From NCBI GenBank assembly GCA_045543555.1, contig JAZQMQ010000036.1, positions 1-19,957 of the forward strand: DNA of 19,957 bases, in the 5' to 3' direction. This document shows positions 6,946 to 13,853 of the stretch, piece after piece. The notes under the pieces are model-generated. The model made no database searches, was not told the origin of the DNA, and saw nothing but the letters and a program-made list of their open reading frames with translations. Both the position numbers and the translations under genes were made by a program. The first letter of the stretch is position 1. Each line of letters opens with the position of its first letter. The DNA comes from Colimorpha_A sp045543555. GTDB taxonomy: Bacteria > Bacillota > Clostridia > Oscillospirales > CAG-272.

Positions 6946-7289
6946 AGAAGGAAATGATCTGTATTGTATGTCCCCGCGGATGTGCCCTCACTGTAAGCGA
7001 GGAAAACGGAAATGTTACCGTTGTTGGCAATGCCTGCCCGAAGGGAAATACCTACGGTACGGAGGAACTTATTGCTCCCAAACGTACTGTAACTACCGTA
7101 ATTCGAGTAAATAACCGCCATGATACTATGGTCAGTGTAAAGACAGATTCACCGATACCTAAGGATAAAATGTTAGATGTCGTAAACTATTGTCGTACCC
7201 TCACGGTCAGTGCGCCTGTAAGCGTAGGTGACGTAGTGGCGGAGGATATTTACGGTTCTAGGATCGTTATTACAAAGGAAATTGAATGA
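6942..7289 (+). CDS. DUF1667 protein with four-cysteine Fe-S-type motif
   Basis: This 115-residue protein has C7-x2-C10-x3-C14 (CIVCPRGC) and C32 (NACPKG), a pattern like the [4Fe-4S] ligand set at the N-terminus of molybdopterin oxidoreductases, followed by the typical DUF1667 stretch on to the C-terminus. No membrane segment is seen. The family regularly ends glycerol-3-phosphate dehydrogenase operons in Clostridia. I infer a small electron-transfer subunit that stands in for GlpC, which is absent here. A structural zinc site is the alternative. It overlaps the preceding gene by 4 bases and is followed at once by a strong terminator, so it closes the operon. Confidence 0.85.
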   Translation: MKKEMICIVCPRGCALTVSEENGNVTVVGNACPKGNTYGTEELIAPKRTVTTVIRVNNRHDTMVSVKTDSPIPKDKMLDVVNYCRTLTVSAPVSVGDVVAEDIYGSRIVITKEIE

Positions 7290-7290
7290 C

Positions 7291-7324
7291 AAAAAGCACT
7301 TTTGCTCGGCAAAAGTGCTTTTTT
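7291..7324 (+). terminator. Intrinsic terminator of the glp operon
   Basis: AAAAGCACTTTTG and CAAAAGTGCTTTT form a perfect stem with a CTCGG loop, followed by a T-tract. It begins 2 bases after the DUF1667 stop codon. Confidence 0.93.
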
Positions 7325-7335
7325 CTTTAAAAATA

Positions 7336-7364
7336 TTGATTTTTCGAAAAAAATGGTATAAAAT
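7336..7364 (+). promoter_or_regulatory. Promoter of rsgA
   Basis: TTGATT (7336-7341) and TAAAAT (7359-7364) are spaced by 17 bp directly after the glp terminator. The rsgA ATG follows 27 bp beyond the -10 box. Confidence 0.7.
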
Positions 7365-7391
7365 CAATATATCTCAATCAAAGGATGAAAC

Positions 7392-8303
7392 ATGGAACTA
7401 AAAGGAAAGCTTATCAAGGGAGTCGGAGGACTCTATTTCATAAGATTGAGTAACGGTGAGGTCATTTCCTGCAAGGCAAAGGGTGCGTTCCGTCACGAGA
7501 GCGTCAAGCCCTGCATAGGCGATGACGTAACGATACTCGACGAGGGCGGCTACGTGCTTCACGATATCGACGAGCGCAAAAACTGTCTCATTCGTCCGCC
7601 TATTTCAAATGTTGGCGTTATCTTCATAACCTTTGCGGCGGCAGAGCCCGAGCCTGCGCTTCTCAGCATAGACAAGCTTACTTGTATTGCAGAGCATTGC
7701 GGCATACGTCCCGTTATAACTGTTACAAAGGCGGATATTGCTCCCGAAAAGGCAAACGAGCTTGCGGAAATATATAGGAAATCGGGCTTCAAGGTCTTTA
7801 TTTCGGATAAAAACAATTCCGCAGTGCCCGAAATAAGAAAGTACATTCACGACGAATGTGCGGGTCTCATCTCCTGCTTCGCGGGGGCATCCGGTGTTGG
7901 TAAATCGACACTTATGACCGCGCTTTTCCCCGAGCTTGAGCTTGAAACGGGAGAAATAAGCGTCAAGATCGCAAGAGGAAAGCACACCACACGTCACGTT
8001 GAGCTTTATCCCCTCGATAAGCTTTTCGGCGACGGTACGGAGGGTTACGTCGCAGACACGCCGGGATTTTCGCTTCTAGATTTCGTGCGATTTGATTTCT
8101 TCGATAAGGACGACCTGCTCTATACCTTCCCCGAATTTCAGAAATATATAGGCGGTTGCCGCTTCACAAGATGCACACATCTCTGCGAGGACGGTTGCGC
8201 AATTTACGGCGCCGTTAAAAACGGTGAGATAGTAAAAAGCCGTCACGATTCATTCGTTTCAATATATAACGACCTGAAGGGTAAAAATAAGTGGGATAAA
8301 TAG
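7392..8303 (+). CDS. rsgA: Ribosome small-subunit-dependent GTPase RsgA
   Basis: The 303-residue protein has the RsgA (YjeQ/YloQ) layout. An N-terminal OB-fold (about 1-70) precedes a circularly permuted GTPase in the order G4 (TKAD, 112-115), G1 (GASGVGKST, 165-173), G2 (KHTTRH, about 197-202) and G3 (DTPG, 222-225). A C-terminal zinc finger has C256, C261, H263 and C269. RsgA is a 30S ribosome maturation checkpoint that releases RbfA. Length and motifs are normal. In many Bacillota it sits beside protein kinase/phosphatase genes and rpe; none is here, and it appears to be a single-gene unit with its own promoter. The ribosome site is a modest AAAGGATG upstream of the ATG. No clear terminator separates it from the next gene. 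Confidence 0.97.
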   Translation: MELKGKLIKGVGGLYFIRLSNGEVISCKAKGAFRHESVKPCIGDDVTILDEGGYVLHDIDERKNCLIRPPISNVGVIFITFAAAEPEPALLSIDKLTCIAEHCGIRPVITVTKADIAPEKANELAEIYRKSGFKVFISDKNNSAVPEIRKYIHDECAGLISCFAGASGVGKSTLMTALFPELELETGEISVKIARGKHTTRHVELYPLDKLFGDGTEGYVADTPGFSLLDFVRFDFFDKDDLLYTFPEFQKYIGGCRFTRCTHLCEDGCAIYGAVKNGEIVKSRHDSFVSIYNDLKGKNKWDK

Positions 8304-8311
8304 CGGTTTTT

Positions 8312-8339
8312 AATGCATATTTTGTTGAAAATGCATATT
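8312..8339. repeat. Direct repeat upstream of PTS-type IIC promoter
   Basis: The 10-mer AATGCATATT occurs at 8312-8321 and again at 8330-8339, 18 bp apart start to start. The second copy overlaps the -35 hexamer of the promoter at 8338. Each contains the palindrome ATGCAT. It is a candidate binding site for a transcription factor. Confidence 0.45.
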
Positions 8340-8366
8340 GACTGAATACATATACAGGAGTAAAAT
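8338..8366 (+). promoter_or_regulatory. Promoter of the PTS-type IIC gene
   Basis: TTGACT (8338-8343), a 17-bp spacer and TAAAAT (8361-8366) form a near-consensus sigma-A promoter with an expected start near 8373. Confidence 0.75.
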
Positions 8367-8380
8367 ATTAACAATATTTT
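8362..8380. promoter_or_regulatory. 8-bp inverted repeat over -10 box and start site
   Basis: AAAATATT (8362-8369), a 3-base gap and AATATTTT (8373-8380) form a perfect palindrome covering the -10 box and expected transcript start of the IIC gene. The position suits a repressor operator. Low complexity makes chance possible. Confidence 0.35.
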
Positions 8381-8396
8381 TAGGGGGTAAAACGTA

Positions 8397-9455
8397 ATGC
8401 TCAAAAAAATACTTAAACGTTATTTCATCGATGCAATGGGCGCAATGGCTCAGGGGCTTTTTGCCTCGCTCCTTATCGGAACGATATTCAAGGCACTCGG
8501 AATGATCCCTAAGCTTGAATTTCTTATTGACATAGGTACATATGCACAGGCAATGGCAGGTCCGGCTATGGCGGCGGCTATTGCATATTCTCTCAAGTCA
8601 CATCCGCTCGTAATTTTCTCCGCGGCGGCAGTTGGTCAGGCGGCAAACGCCCTCGGCGGTGCAGGAGGACCTCTTGCGGTATTCTTCATTGCCATCGTTG
8701 CAGCCGAGATCGGTATGCTCGTTTCCAAAAAGACAAAGGTCGATATCATCGTTACGCCATTCACTACGATCCTTGTAGGATGCGGACTTTCGCTTCTGGT
8801 TGCTCCTTACATCGGTAAGGGAGTAGGCTACATAAGCGACTTCATCAGCTGGGCTTCGATTCAGGCACCCTTTGTTTCCTCTCTCATAATTTCGGTAGTT
8901 ATAGGCGTTGTGCTTACGCTTCCCATTTCCTCTGCGGCTATCTGTGCAGGTCTTTGCCTTACGGGTAGTGTTGCGGCAGGCGGAAGTGAGGGACTGGCAA
9001 TTGCGGGTGCGGCTGCCGTTGCAGGCTGTTGCGCACAGATGGTTGGCTTTGCGGTAATCAGCTTCAGAGAAAATAAGTGGGGCGGACTTCTTTCGCAGGG
9101 CATCGGTACAAGTATGCTCCAAATGCCCAATATCATCCGTCATCCTCAAATATGGATAGCGCCAACTCTTGCATCCGCTATAACAGGACCACTTGCAGTC
9201 TGCGTATTCGGACTCCGTATGTACGGCGCGGCTATCAATTCGGGTATGGGTACTTGCGGTCTGCTCGGACCTATCGGAATGATACTCGGTTGGCTTGACA
9301 AGACTAACGGCTACACGGCAGACGTTACCGTTCTGAATTGGATTGGTCTTTTCCTGATCTGTTTTGTACTCCCTGCAGTTCTTTCATTCATCATTAACGA
9401 GATGCTCCGCAAGATCGGTCTTGTTAAGGATGGATATATGAAACTTGAAGATTAA
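8397..9455 (+). CDS. PTS-type sugar transporter subunit IIC (PTS_EIIC_2 family), orphan
   Basis: This 352-residue protein is strongly hydrophobic, with about eight to ten membrane segments rich in Gly and Ala. Recognisable pieces are the N-terminal DAMGAMAQGLFASLLIGTI, a Gly-rich loop near 80-95 (ANALGGAGGP), the segment AAICAGLCLTGSVAAGG and a later QMPNIIRHPQIWIAPTLAS block. These are typical of the stand-alone IIC proteins of the PTS_EIIC_2 group found across Bacillota. No IIA, IIB or sugar enzyme is nearby, so its substrate cannot be assigned; such proteins may use remote IIA/IIB components or not be phosphotransferase-coupled at all. The start at 8397 is supported by AGGGGG upstream. It has its own promoter with operator-like repeats and ends at a strong bidirectional terminator. 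Confidence 0.82.
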   Translation: MLKKILKRYFIDAMGAMAQGLFASLLIGTIFKALGMIPKLEFLIDIGTYAQAMAGPAMAAAIAYSLKSHPLVIFSAAAVGQAANALGGAGGPLAVFFIAIVAAEIGMLVSKKTKVDIIVTPFTTILVGCGLSLLVAPYIGKGVGYISDFISWASIQAPFVSSLIISVVIGVVLTLPISSAAICAGLCLTGSVAAGGSEGLAIAGAAAVAGCCAQMVGFAVISFRENKWGGLLSQGIGTSMLQMPNIIRHPQIWIAPTLASAITGPLAVCVFGLRMYGAAINSGMGTCGLLGPIGMILGWLDKTNGYTADVTVLNWIGLFLICFVLPAVLSFIINEMLRKIGLVKDGYMKLED

Positions 9456-9457
9456 AC

Positions 9458-9497
9458 AAAATGAGCCTCGTCCGATTACGGATGAGGCTCATTTTTT
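9458..9497. terminator. Bidirectional terminator between IIC gene and HIT gene
   Basis: AAAATGAGCCTCGTCCG pairs with CGGATGAGGCTCATTTT around an ATTA loop, with one G-T wobble. T-runs at both ends on the respective strands let it serve the plus-strand IIC gene and the minus-strand HIT gene, whose stop codon it touches. Confidence 0.93.
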
Positions 9498-9831
9498 ATC
9501 CCATTCTTTCGGTAAGTGTTCCGCCGCCGAGAATATGGAAATGAAGGTGAGGAACCGACTGACAGGCATCGGGACCGCAGTTTGAAATTAAGCGGTAGCC
9601 ATTCTTGAGGCCCTCAGCGGAGGCGATCTTGGGGATCATTGTAAAAATGTGAGCAACAACGTTTGCGTTTTCCTCAGTAACTTCGTTAAGAGAGGGAATA
9701 TGCTCCTTGGGGATCACGAGAATGTGTGTGGGCGCCTGAGGATTTATGTCGCGGAAAGCGAGTATCTTTTCGTCCTCATATACCTTGTTTGACGGGATCT
9801 CACCGTTAACTATTTTACAGAAAATACACAT
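9496..9831 (-). CDS. hinT: Histidine-triad (HIT/HINT-family) nucleotide-binding protein
   Basis: The 111-residue cytoplasmic protein has the complete HIT fold. CIFCKI at the N-terminus supplies C2 and C5, H44 follows in IPKEHIPSL, and the catalytic triad is H95-x-H97-x-H99 (HLHFHI). Family enzymes hydrolyse purine nucleoside phosphoramidates and adenylylated amines, releasing AMP. Length is usual for bacterial HINT proteins (about 110-120). The start is the ATG 5' to CIFC, with GAAAGGTAGG upstream on the minus strand. It is a single gene, convergent with the IIC gene and divergent from the DUF1858 gene. No clear promoter of its own could be fixed in the 9832-9900 gap. Confidence 0.95.
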   Translation of the reverse strand: MCIFCKIVNGEIPSNKVYEDEKILAFRDINPQAPTHILVIPKEHIPSLNEVTEENANVVAHIFTMIPKIASAEGLKNGYRLISNCGPDACQSVPHLHFHILGGGTLTERMG

Positions 9832-9897
9832 ATTGATTACCTACCTTTCTTTTTAGCCGAAAAGCTGTGATTTATTTAAGTAATATAATAAAAAAGG

Positions 9898-9926
9898 TTG
9901 ACAAACGTATTCGGCTTTGATATAAT
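9898..9926 (+). promoter_or_regulatory. Consensus promoter of the DUF1858 gene
   Basis: TTGACA (9898-9903), a 17-bp spacer and TATAAT (9921-9926) match the consensus fully. GGAGGA lies at 9955-9960 before the ATG at 9970. Confidence 0.9.
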
Positions 9927-9969
9927 GGATATGATATAAGTATTATAACAAAACGGAGGATATCTGTCA

Positions 9970-10170
9970 ATGGTTGTAACTAAAGATTCGATAATCGGTG
10001 ACGTTCTCGATTTTGACGCAGGTACCGCGCAGTTCTTCTTTGAAATCGGAATGCACTGCCTCGGCTGTCCCGCATCAAGAGGAGAAAGCATAGAAGCTGC
10101 CTGCATGGTACACGGCACCGACGCAGATGCGCTCATCACGAAGATCAACGATTATCTGAGCACAAAATGA
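9970..10170 (+). CDS. DUF1858 small redox-type protein
   Basis: The 66-residue protein has the DUF1858 pattern: an N-terminal VTKDSIIGDVL segment, then ... FFFEIGMHCLGCPAS with C30-x2-C33, then a helical C-terminus. The family is described as a hybrid-cluster-protein-associated disulphide domain and is common in anaerobes; a thiol redox or metal-binding role is plausible but unproven. It is a complete single-gene unit with a perfect consensus promoter, a GGAGGA ribosome site and a terminator, suggesting strong expression for so small a protein. No hybrid cluster protein gene lies nearby. Confidence 0.88.
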   Translation: MVVTKDSIIGDVLDFDAGTAQFFFEIGMHCLGCPASRGESIEAACMVHGTDADALITKINDYLSTK

Positions 10171-10173
10171 ACG

Positions 10174-10208
10174 AAGGGCTGTAACCTGAGGTTGCAGCCT
10201 TTATTTTT
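10174..10208 (+). terminator. Terminator of DUF1858 gene
   Basis: GGCTGTAACC (10177-10186) pairs with GGTTGCAGCC (10190-10199) around TGA, flanked by A and T residues, followed by TTTATTTTT. It ends just 6 bases before the trmK start. Confidence 0.88.
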
Positions 10209-10214
10209 GAATTT

Positions 10215-10910
10215 ATGAAGACAGACGTTATAAAACTTGATAACAGACTCTCGGCGGTGGCATCGCAGATCAGAGAGGGTATAACTCTATATGACGTCGG
10301 GAGCGACCACGCATATCTGCCGTCGTTTCTTATATCCGAAAACAAGATATCCTTTGCATACGTATGTGATATTGCAGACGGACCCCTCAAAAGAGCCGAG
10401 CAAACAATAAAAGCTGCCGGAGTACAGGATAAAACAAAGCTTTGCAAGGCGGACGGCCTTAAAGGAATAGATATTACTTATCCCTGCGACGTTTCTGTCG
10501 CGGGAATGGGTGGGGAACTTATTTGTGCCATTATAGATGCAAAGCCCGAGCTTAAAAGCCCCGATGTCAGACTGATCCTCCAGCCTATGACAAAGCATGA
10601 AATATTGAGAGAATACCTGGCTGAAAACGGTTTTTGCTTTGAAAATGAGCTAACCGTATTTGAAGGGAAATATTATACAGTTATCGTGAGCAGCTACGAC
10701 GGGGTAAAAAGAGATCTTTCTCCCTTGGAGCAGCTATTTGGAATTGACGGCATAAGGACCGAGGACAGTGTTTTCTTCGAATCGGTCAGAAATAAGCTTA
10801 TGACTTTAAAGGCTGTTTCGGACGGAAAAAAAGCCGGTGGCGCCGATGCCTCATTCGAAAACGAGATTATAAAGCAGACCGAAAAGATGTTAAATGAAAG
10901 AGAATTTTGA
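10215..10910 (+). CDS. trmK: tRNA (adenine(22)-N1)-methyltransferase TrmK
   Basis: The 231-residue SAM-dependent enzyme methylates A22 of tRNAs. Family marks are DVGSDHAYLP (27-36, the SAM loop), VCDIADGPLKRAEQT, VAGMGGEL (around 95-102) and LILQPM (120-125). B. subtilis YqfN is the characterised homologue and, as here, sits directly before the nif3-type gene. The start at 10215 fits family length, but there is no recognisable ribosome site; the ATG follows only 6 bases after the terminator of the previous gene, leaving no room for a promoter. Expression may depend on read-through or on a promoter hidden further upstream. Its stop codon overlaps the first possible start of the next gene. Confidence 0.94.
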   Translation: MKTDVIKLDNRLSAVASQIREGITLYDVGSDHAYLPSFLISENKISFAYVCDIADGPLKRAEQTIKAAGVQDKTKLCKADGLKGIDITYPCDVSVAGMGGELICAIIDAKPELKSPDVRLILQPMTKHEILREYLAENGFCFENELTVFEGKYYTVIVSSYDGVKRDLSPLEQLFGIDGIRTEDSVFFESVRNKLMTLKAVSDGKKAGGADASFENEIIKQTEKMLNEREF

Positions 10911-10911
10911 A

Positions 10912-11658
10912 ATGACGCTCAATGATCTTTACGAAAAATTGTCAGTTATGATCCCAAATGAGCTTTCATGCCCATGGGATAACGATGGAATAATGTGTTT
11001 ACCTGACGGAAACCGTGAGGTGAAAAAAGCTCTGCTTACTCTTGACGTAACGGAAAGCGCGGTGAATCATGCTGTGAACAATAACTGCGATCTCATAGTT
11101 TCACATCATCCGCTTATATTCAAACCGATAAAAAGTGTTCGTGACGGAAGAATGATCAAGCTGATCAAAAATAACGTGGGCGTATTTTCCTTCCACACAA
11201 GGCTTGATAGGGTCGAGGGCGGCGTAAATACCGCACTTGCTAAGGTGTTGGGACTTAAAAACCTCACACGCTTCGGAGAAGATGATCTGGGAGTTGTCGG
11301 AACGCTTGAAAATGCCGTGACAGACCGTGAATTTGCGCTTTTTGTTAAGAAAAAGCTTGGCGCACCCCATGCCGAAGGAGTGCTTTCCGATCGGATCTGT
11401 AAAAAGATCGCCCTTGTAGGCGGAGACGGCGACGATTATATTGAAGCCGCAAGAGAAGTTGGCGCTGATATGTACGTAAGCGGTTCGCTCGGATACAATG
11501 ATATGACCGATGCATCTGCATACGGAATGTCGATTTTGTCTGCGGGACATTTTTACACAGAAAATCCAGTTCTTTTTGCACTAAAGGGAATGATCCAAAG
11601 CATTGATGCTACCATAGAATGTGAACTGTTTGATTGTAACGTTATAGAGGGAATATAG
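10912..11658 (+). CDS. Nif3-like dinuclear metal centre protein
   Basis: The 248-residue product belongs to the Nif3/YbgI/YqfO family, hexameric proteins with a two-metal site and no settled function (sometimes annotated as GTP cyclohydrolase 1 type 2). Seen here are SCPWDNDG (19-26, usually ESWDNVG), the metal-binding pair H65-H66 in LIVSHHPLIF, HTRLDRVEGGVN with the expected Asp, and GHFYTENPV near the C-terminus with His and Glu. It lacks the inserted central domain that lengthens B. subtilis YqfO to about 370 residues. I place the start at 10912 because family members begin at the equivalent MTxxDLY; an in-frame ATG at 10894 overlaps trmK by 17 bp and would add six residues. It lies 1 bp after trmK and 1 bp before pyk. 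Confidence 0.92.
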   Translation: MTLNDLYEKLSVMIPNELSCPWDNDGIMCLPDGNREVKKALLTLDVTESAVNHAVNNNCDLIVSHHPLIFKPIKSVRDGRMIKLIKNNVGVFSFHTRLDRVEGGVNTALAKVLGLKNLTRFGEDDLGVVGTLENAVTDREFALFVKKKLGAPHAEGVLSDRICKKIALVGGDGDDYIEAAREVGADMYVSGSLGYNDMTDASAYGMSILSAGHFYTENPVLFALKGMIQSIDATIECELFDCNVIEGI

Positions 11659-11659
11659 G

Positions 11660-13420
11660 ATGAGAAAAACCAAAATTATTTGTACTCTCGGACCGGCATC
11701 TGCTACAGAAGATGTAATAAGAGAGCTTATACTCGCGGGAATGGAAGTTGCGAGAATAAATTTTTCGCACGGTGAGCACAGCGAACATAAGGAAAAGGTC
11801 GATTTGATCAAAAAATTAAGAGACGAGCTTGGAACACATACCGCTCTTCTGCTTGATACAAAGGGTCCTGAGGTGCGTCTTAAAAAATTTGCGGGCGGAA
11901 GTGTAAACCTTGTAACCGGAAATGAATTTTCACTGTATATGTATGATACGGACGGAGACGAAAAAGGCGTTTCAATTACATATCAGGGTCTATGGAGAGA
12001 CGTTACTGTAGGAAGCCGTATCCTTGTTGACGACGGACTTATAGAGCTGCGTGTTGACTCGGTTGATGAAAAGGAGATCAAGACAACTGTCCTCAACGGC
12101 GGTAAACTTTCGAACAGAAAGGGAATCAACGTTCCCGGAATCCGTCTTTCCATGCCTTTTTTGAGTGAAAAGGATAAGGCGGATATAGCTTTTGGCGTTA
12201 AGGAGGGCTTCGATTTTATTGCGGCATCCTTTACACAGAGCGCGGAAGACATCAGGTCTATAAGAGAGGAGCTTGACCGTCTTAACAGCCATGATATAAG
12301 AATTATTGCAAAAATTGAAAATTGTGCCGGTGTTGAAAATATCGATGAGATATTGAACGAAGCCGATGGAATAATGGTCGCAAGAGGAGATCTTGGTGCT
12401 GAGGTTCCGATGGAGAATATACCGATCCTTCAGAAGCAGCTTATAACAAAGTGCTACAATGCGGGAAAACAGGTAATAACAGCAACACAGATGCTTGAGA
12501 GTATGACTCAGAATCCAAGACCGACACGTGCCGAAATAACCGACGTTGCAAATGCAATTTACGACGGCACAAGTGCAACCATGCTTTCGGGTGAGACTGC
12601 AATGGGTAAGTACCCGATAGAAGCGGTTAAGCGTATGGCGAGGATCGCGGAAAGAACCGAGAGCGATATCGACTATAAAAAGAGATTTTTCGATAATCGT
12701 TACGGCGGATTTACAAACGTAACGGACGCTATATCCCATGCTACTTGTACGACAGCTCACGATTTGGGTGCAAAGACGATCATAACAGTTACAACCTCGG
12801 GCTTTACGGCAAGATTGCTTTCCCGTTTCCGTCCACAGCCCGATATCATCGCATGCTCGCCATCACCGCAGGCATGCAGACACATGAATATGTCGTGGGG
12901 CGTTATACCGCTTCTTGTTGATAAAGTAGCGGAAAGCTCGGAGGAGCTTCTTGAAATGGCTGTTGATCAGTCATATAAAAACGGATACGTTTCATACGGA
13001 GATCTTGTCGTAATTACAGCAGGTCTTCCGCTTGGTGTTTCGGGAACCACAAATATGCTTAAGGTTCAAATGGTTGGTGACGTTCTTGTCGCGGCTAACG
13101 GAATTGTGGATAAGTCTGTATGCGGTCAGCTTTGTGTGTGCGCGACCGATAATGAAGCATTGACCAATTTCAAGAGCGGTGATATAATCGTTATACCTTC
13201 TGCGTCCGATAAGATCATTAGTGTTCTGCGCCATGCCTCCGCCATTATCTGTGAAAGAGGCGGAGATGATTCCTATGCAGCGATAGTCGGTAAAACGCTT
13301 AATATTCCGGTTATCGTAGGAGCAGAAAATGCAACTAAGATTCTCAAAAGCGGCACTACAGTAACCGTTGACGGCAAGCGCGGCATGGTTTATTGCAACG
13401 AAAAATACATAGAGATGTGA
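11660..13420 (+). CDS. pyk: Pyruvate kinase with extra C-terminal PEP-utiliser-like domain
   Basis: The 586-residue enzyme converts phosphoenolpyruvate and ADP to pyruvate and ATP. KIICTLGPAS opens the barrel; the B domain spans about 70-165; IIAKIENCAG supplies K218 and E220, MVARGDLGAE supplies D244, and TATQMLESM supplies T276. The regulatory C domain runs to about 475. Residues 480-586 form the extra domain seen in Bacillus and Geobacillus enzymes, related to the phosphohistidine domain of PEP synthase and PPDK. In that domain the usual GGLTSH is GGDDSY (534-539), so the histidine position is Tyr539. The catalytic core is complete. It starts 1 bp after the nif3-type gene with GAGGGA upstream and ends 1 bp before yraN, so it is embedded in a co-transcribed block. 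Confidence 0.97.
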   Translation: MRKTKIICTLGPASATEDVIRELILAGMEVARINFSHGEHSEHKEKVDLIKKLRDELGTHTALLLDTKGPEVRLKKFAGGSVNLVTGNEFSLYMYDTDGDEKGVSITYQGLWRDVTVGSRILVDDGLIELRVDSVDEKEIKTTVLNGGKLSNRKGINVPGIRLSMPFLSEKDKADIAFGVKEGFDFIAASFTQSAEDIRSIREELDRLNSHDIRIIAKIENCAGVENIDEILNEADGIMVARGDLGAEVPMENIPILQKQLITKCYNAGKQVITATQMLESMTQNPRPTRAEITDVANAIYDGTSATMLSGETAMGKYPIEAVKRMARIAERTESDIDYKKRFFDNRYGGFTNVTDAISHATCTTAHDLGAKTIITVTTSGFTARLLSRFRPQPDIIACSPSPQACRHMNMSWGVIPLLVDKVAESSEELLEMAVDQSYKNGYVSYGDLVVITAGLPLGVSGTTNMLKVQMVGDVLVAANGIVDKSVCGQLCVCATDNEALTNFKSGDIIVIPSASDKIISVLRHASAIICERGGDDSYAAIVGKTLNIPVIVGAENATKILKSGTTVTVDGKRGMVYCNEKYIEM

Positions 13421-13421
13421 T

Positions 13422-13844
13422 ATGGACGCCGACAGAAGTGAATTGTCTGCTCATCTTCAAACAGGAATTCTGGGAGAGAGGGTCGCGGCAGACTATCTTC
13501 AAAGTAAAGGATATACGATAGTAAAGCGCAATTACCGTTTTCTTAAGTATGAGATCGACATAATTGCAAAGAAGGACCAATATATTGTATTTGTTGAGGT
13601 AAAGACCAGAACCGAATTCAAAGGCAGCAAATACGGAAGGCCTTCTGCCGCTGTTGATCTGGAAAAAAGAAAAAATCTTGTGAAAGCGGCTAAATCTTTT
13701 ATAAATTACCTCAATATCAAGGGTATGTTCTACCGCTTCGACGTTGTTGAAGTTTACGTAAACACAGATCCGATATCAAAGGAAAAAACATTCAAGGTCA
13801 ATCATATGTTGGGTGTTTTCGGGGCCGGAGGACAGCTGAAATAG
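13422..13844 (+). CDS. YraN family (UPF0102) putative nuclease
   Basis: The 140-residue protein has the YraN core: GILGERVAADYL near the N-terminus, NYR, then E44-I-D46 and FVEVKTR with E59 and K61, an arrangement like PD-(D/E)xK nucleases. Biochemical function is not established for most members; DNA processing is inferred from the fold. In other Bacillota, yraN lies near rnhB and ribosome genes; here it follows pyk by 1 bp and precedes a dipeptidase by 9 bp. The ribosome site is weak (AGAGATG), so translation is probably coupled to pyk. The usual Gly before EID is replaced by Tyr. Confidence 0.92.
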   Translation: MDADRSELSAHLQTGILGERVAADYLQSKGYTIVKRNYRFLKYEIDIIAKKDQYIVFVEVKTRTEFKGSKYGRPSAAVDLEKRKNLVKAAKSFINYLNIKGMFYRFDVVEVYVNTDPISKEKTFKVNHMLGVFGAGGQLK

Positions 13845-13853
13845 GAGGGAATT

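Noticed and set aside
11990..12760. Antisense open frame of 256 codons opposite pyk
   Set aside because: No start signals or family features; explained by codon bias of pyk.
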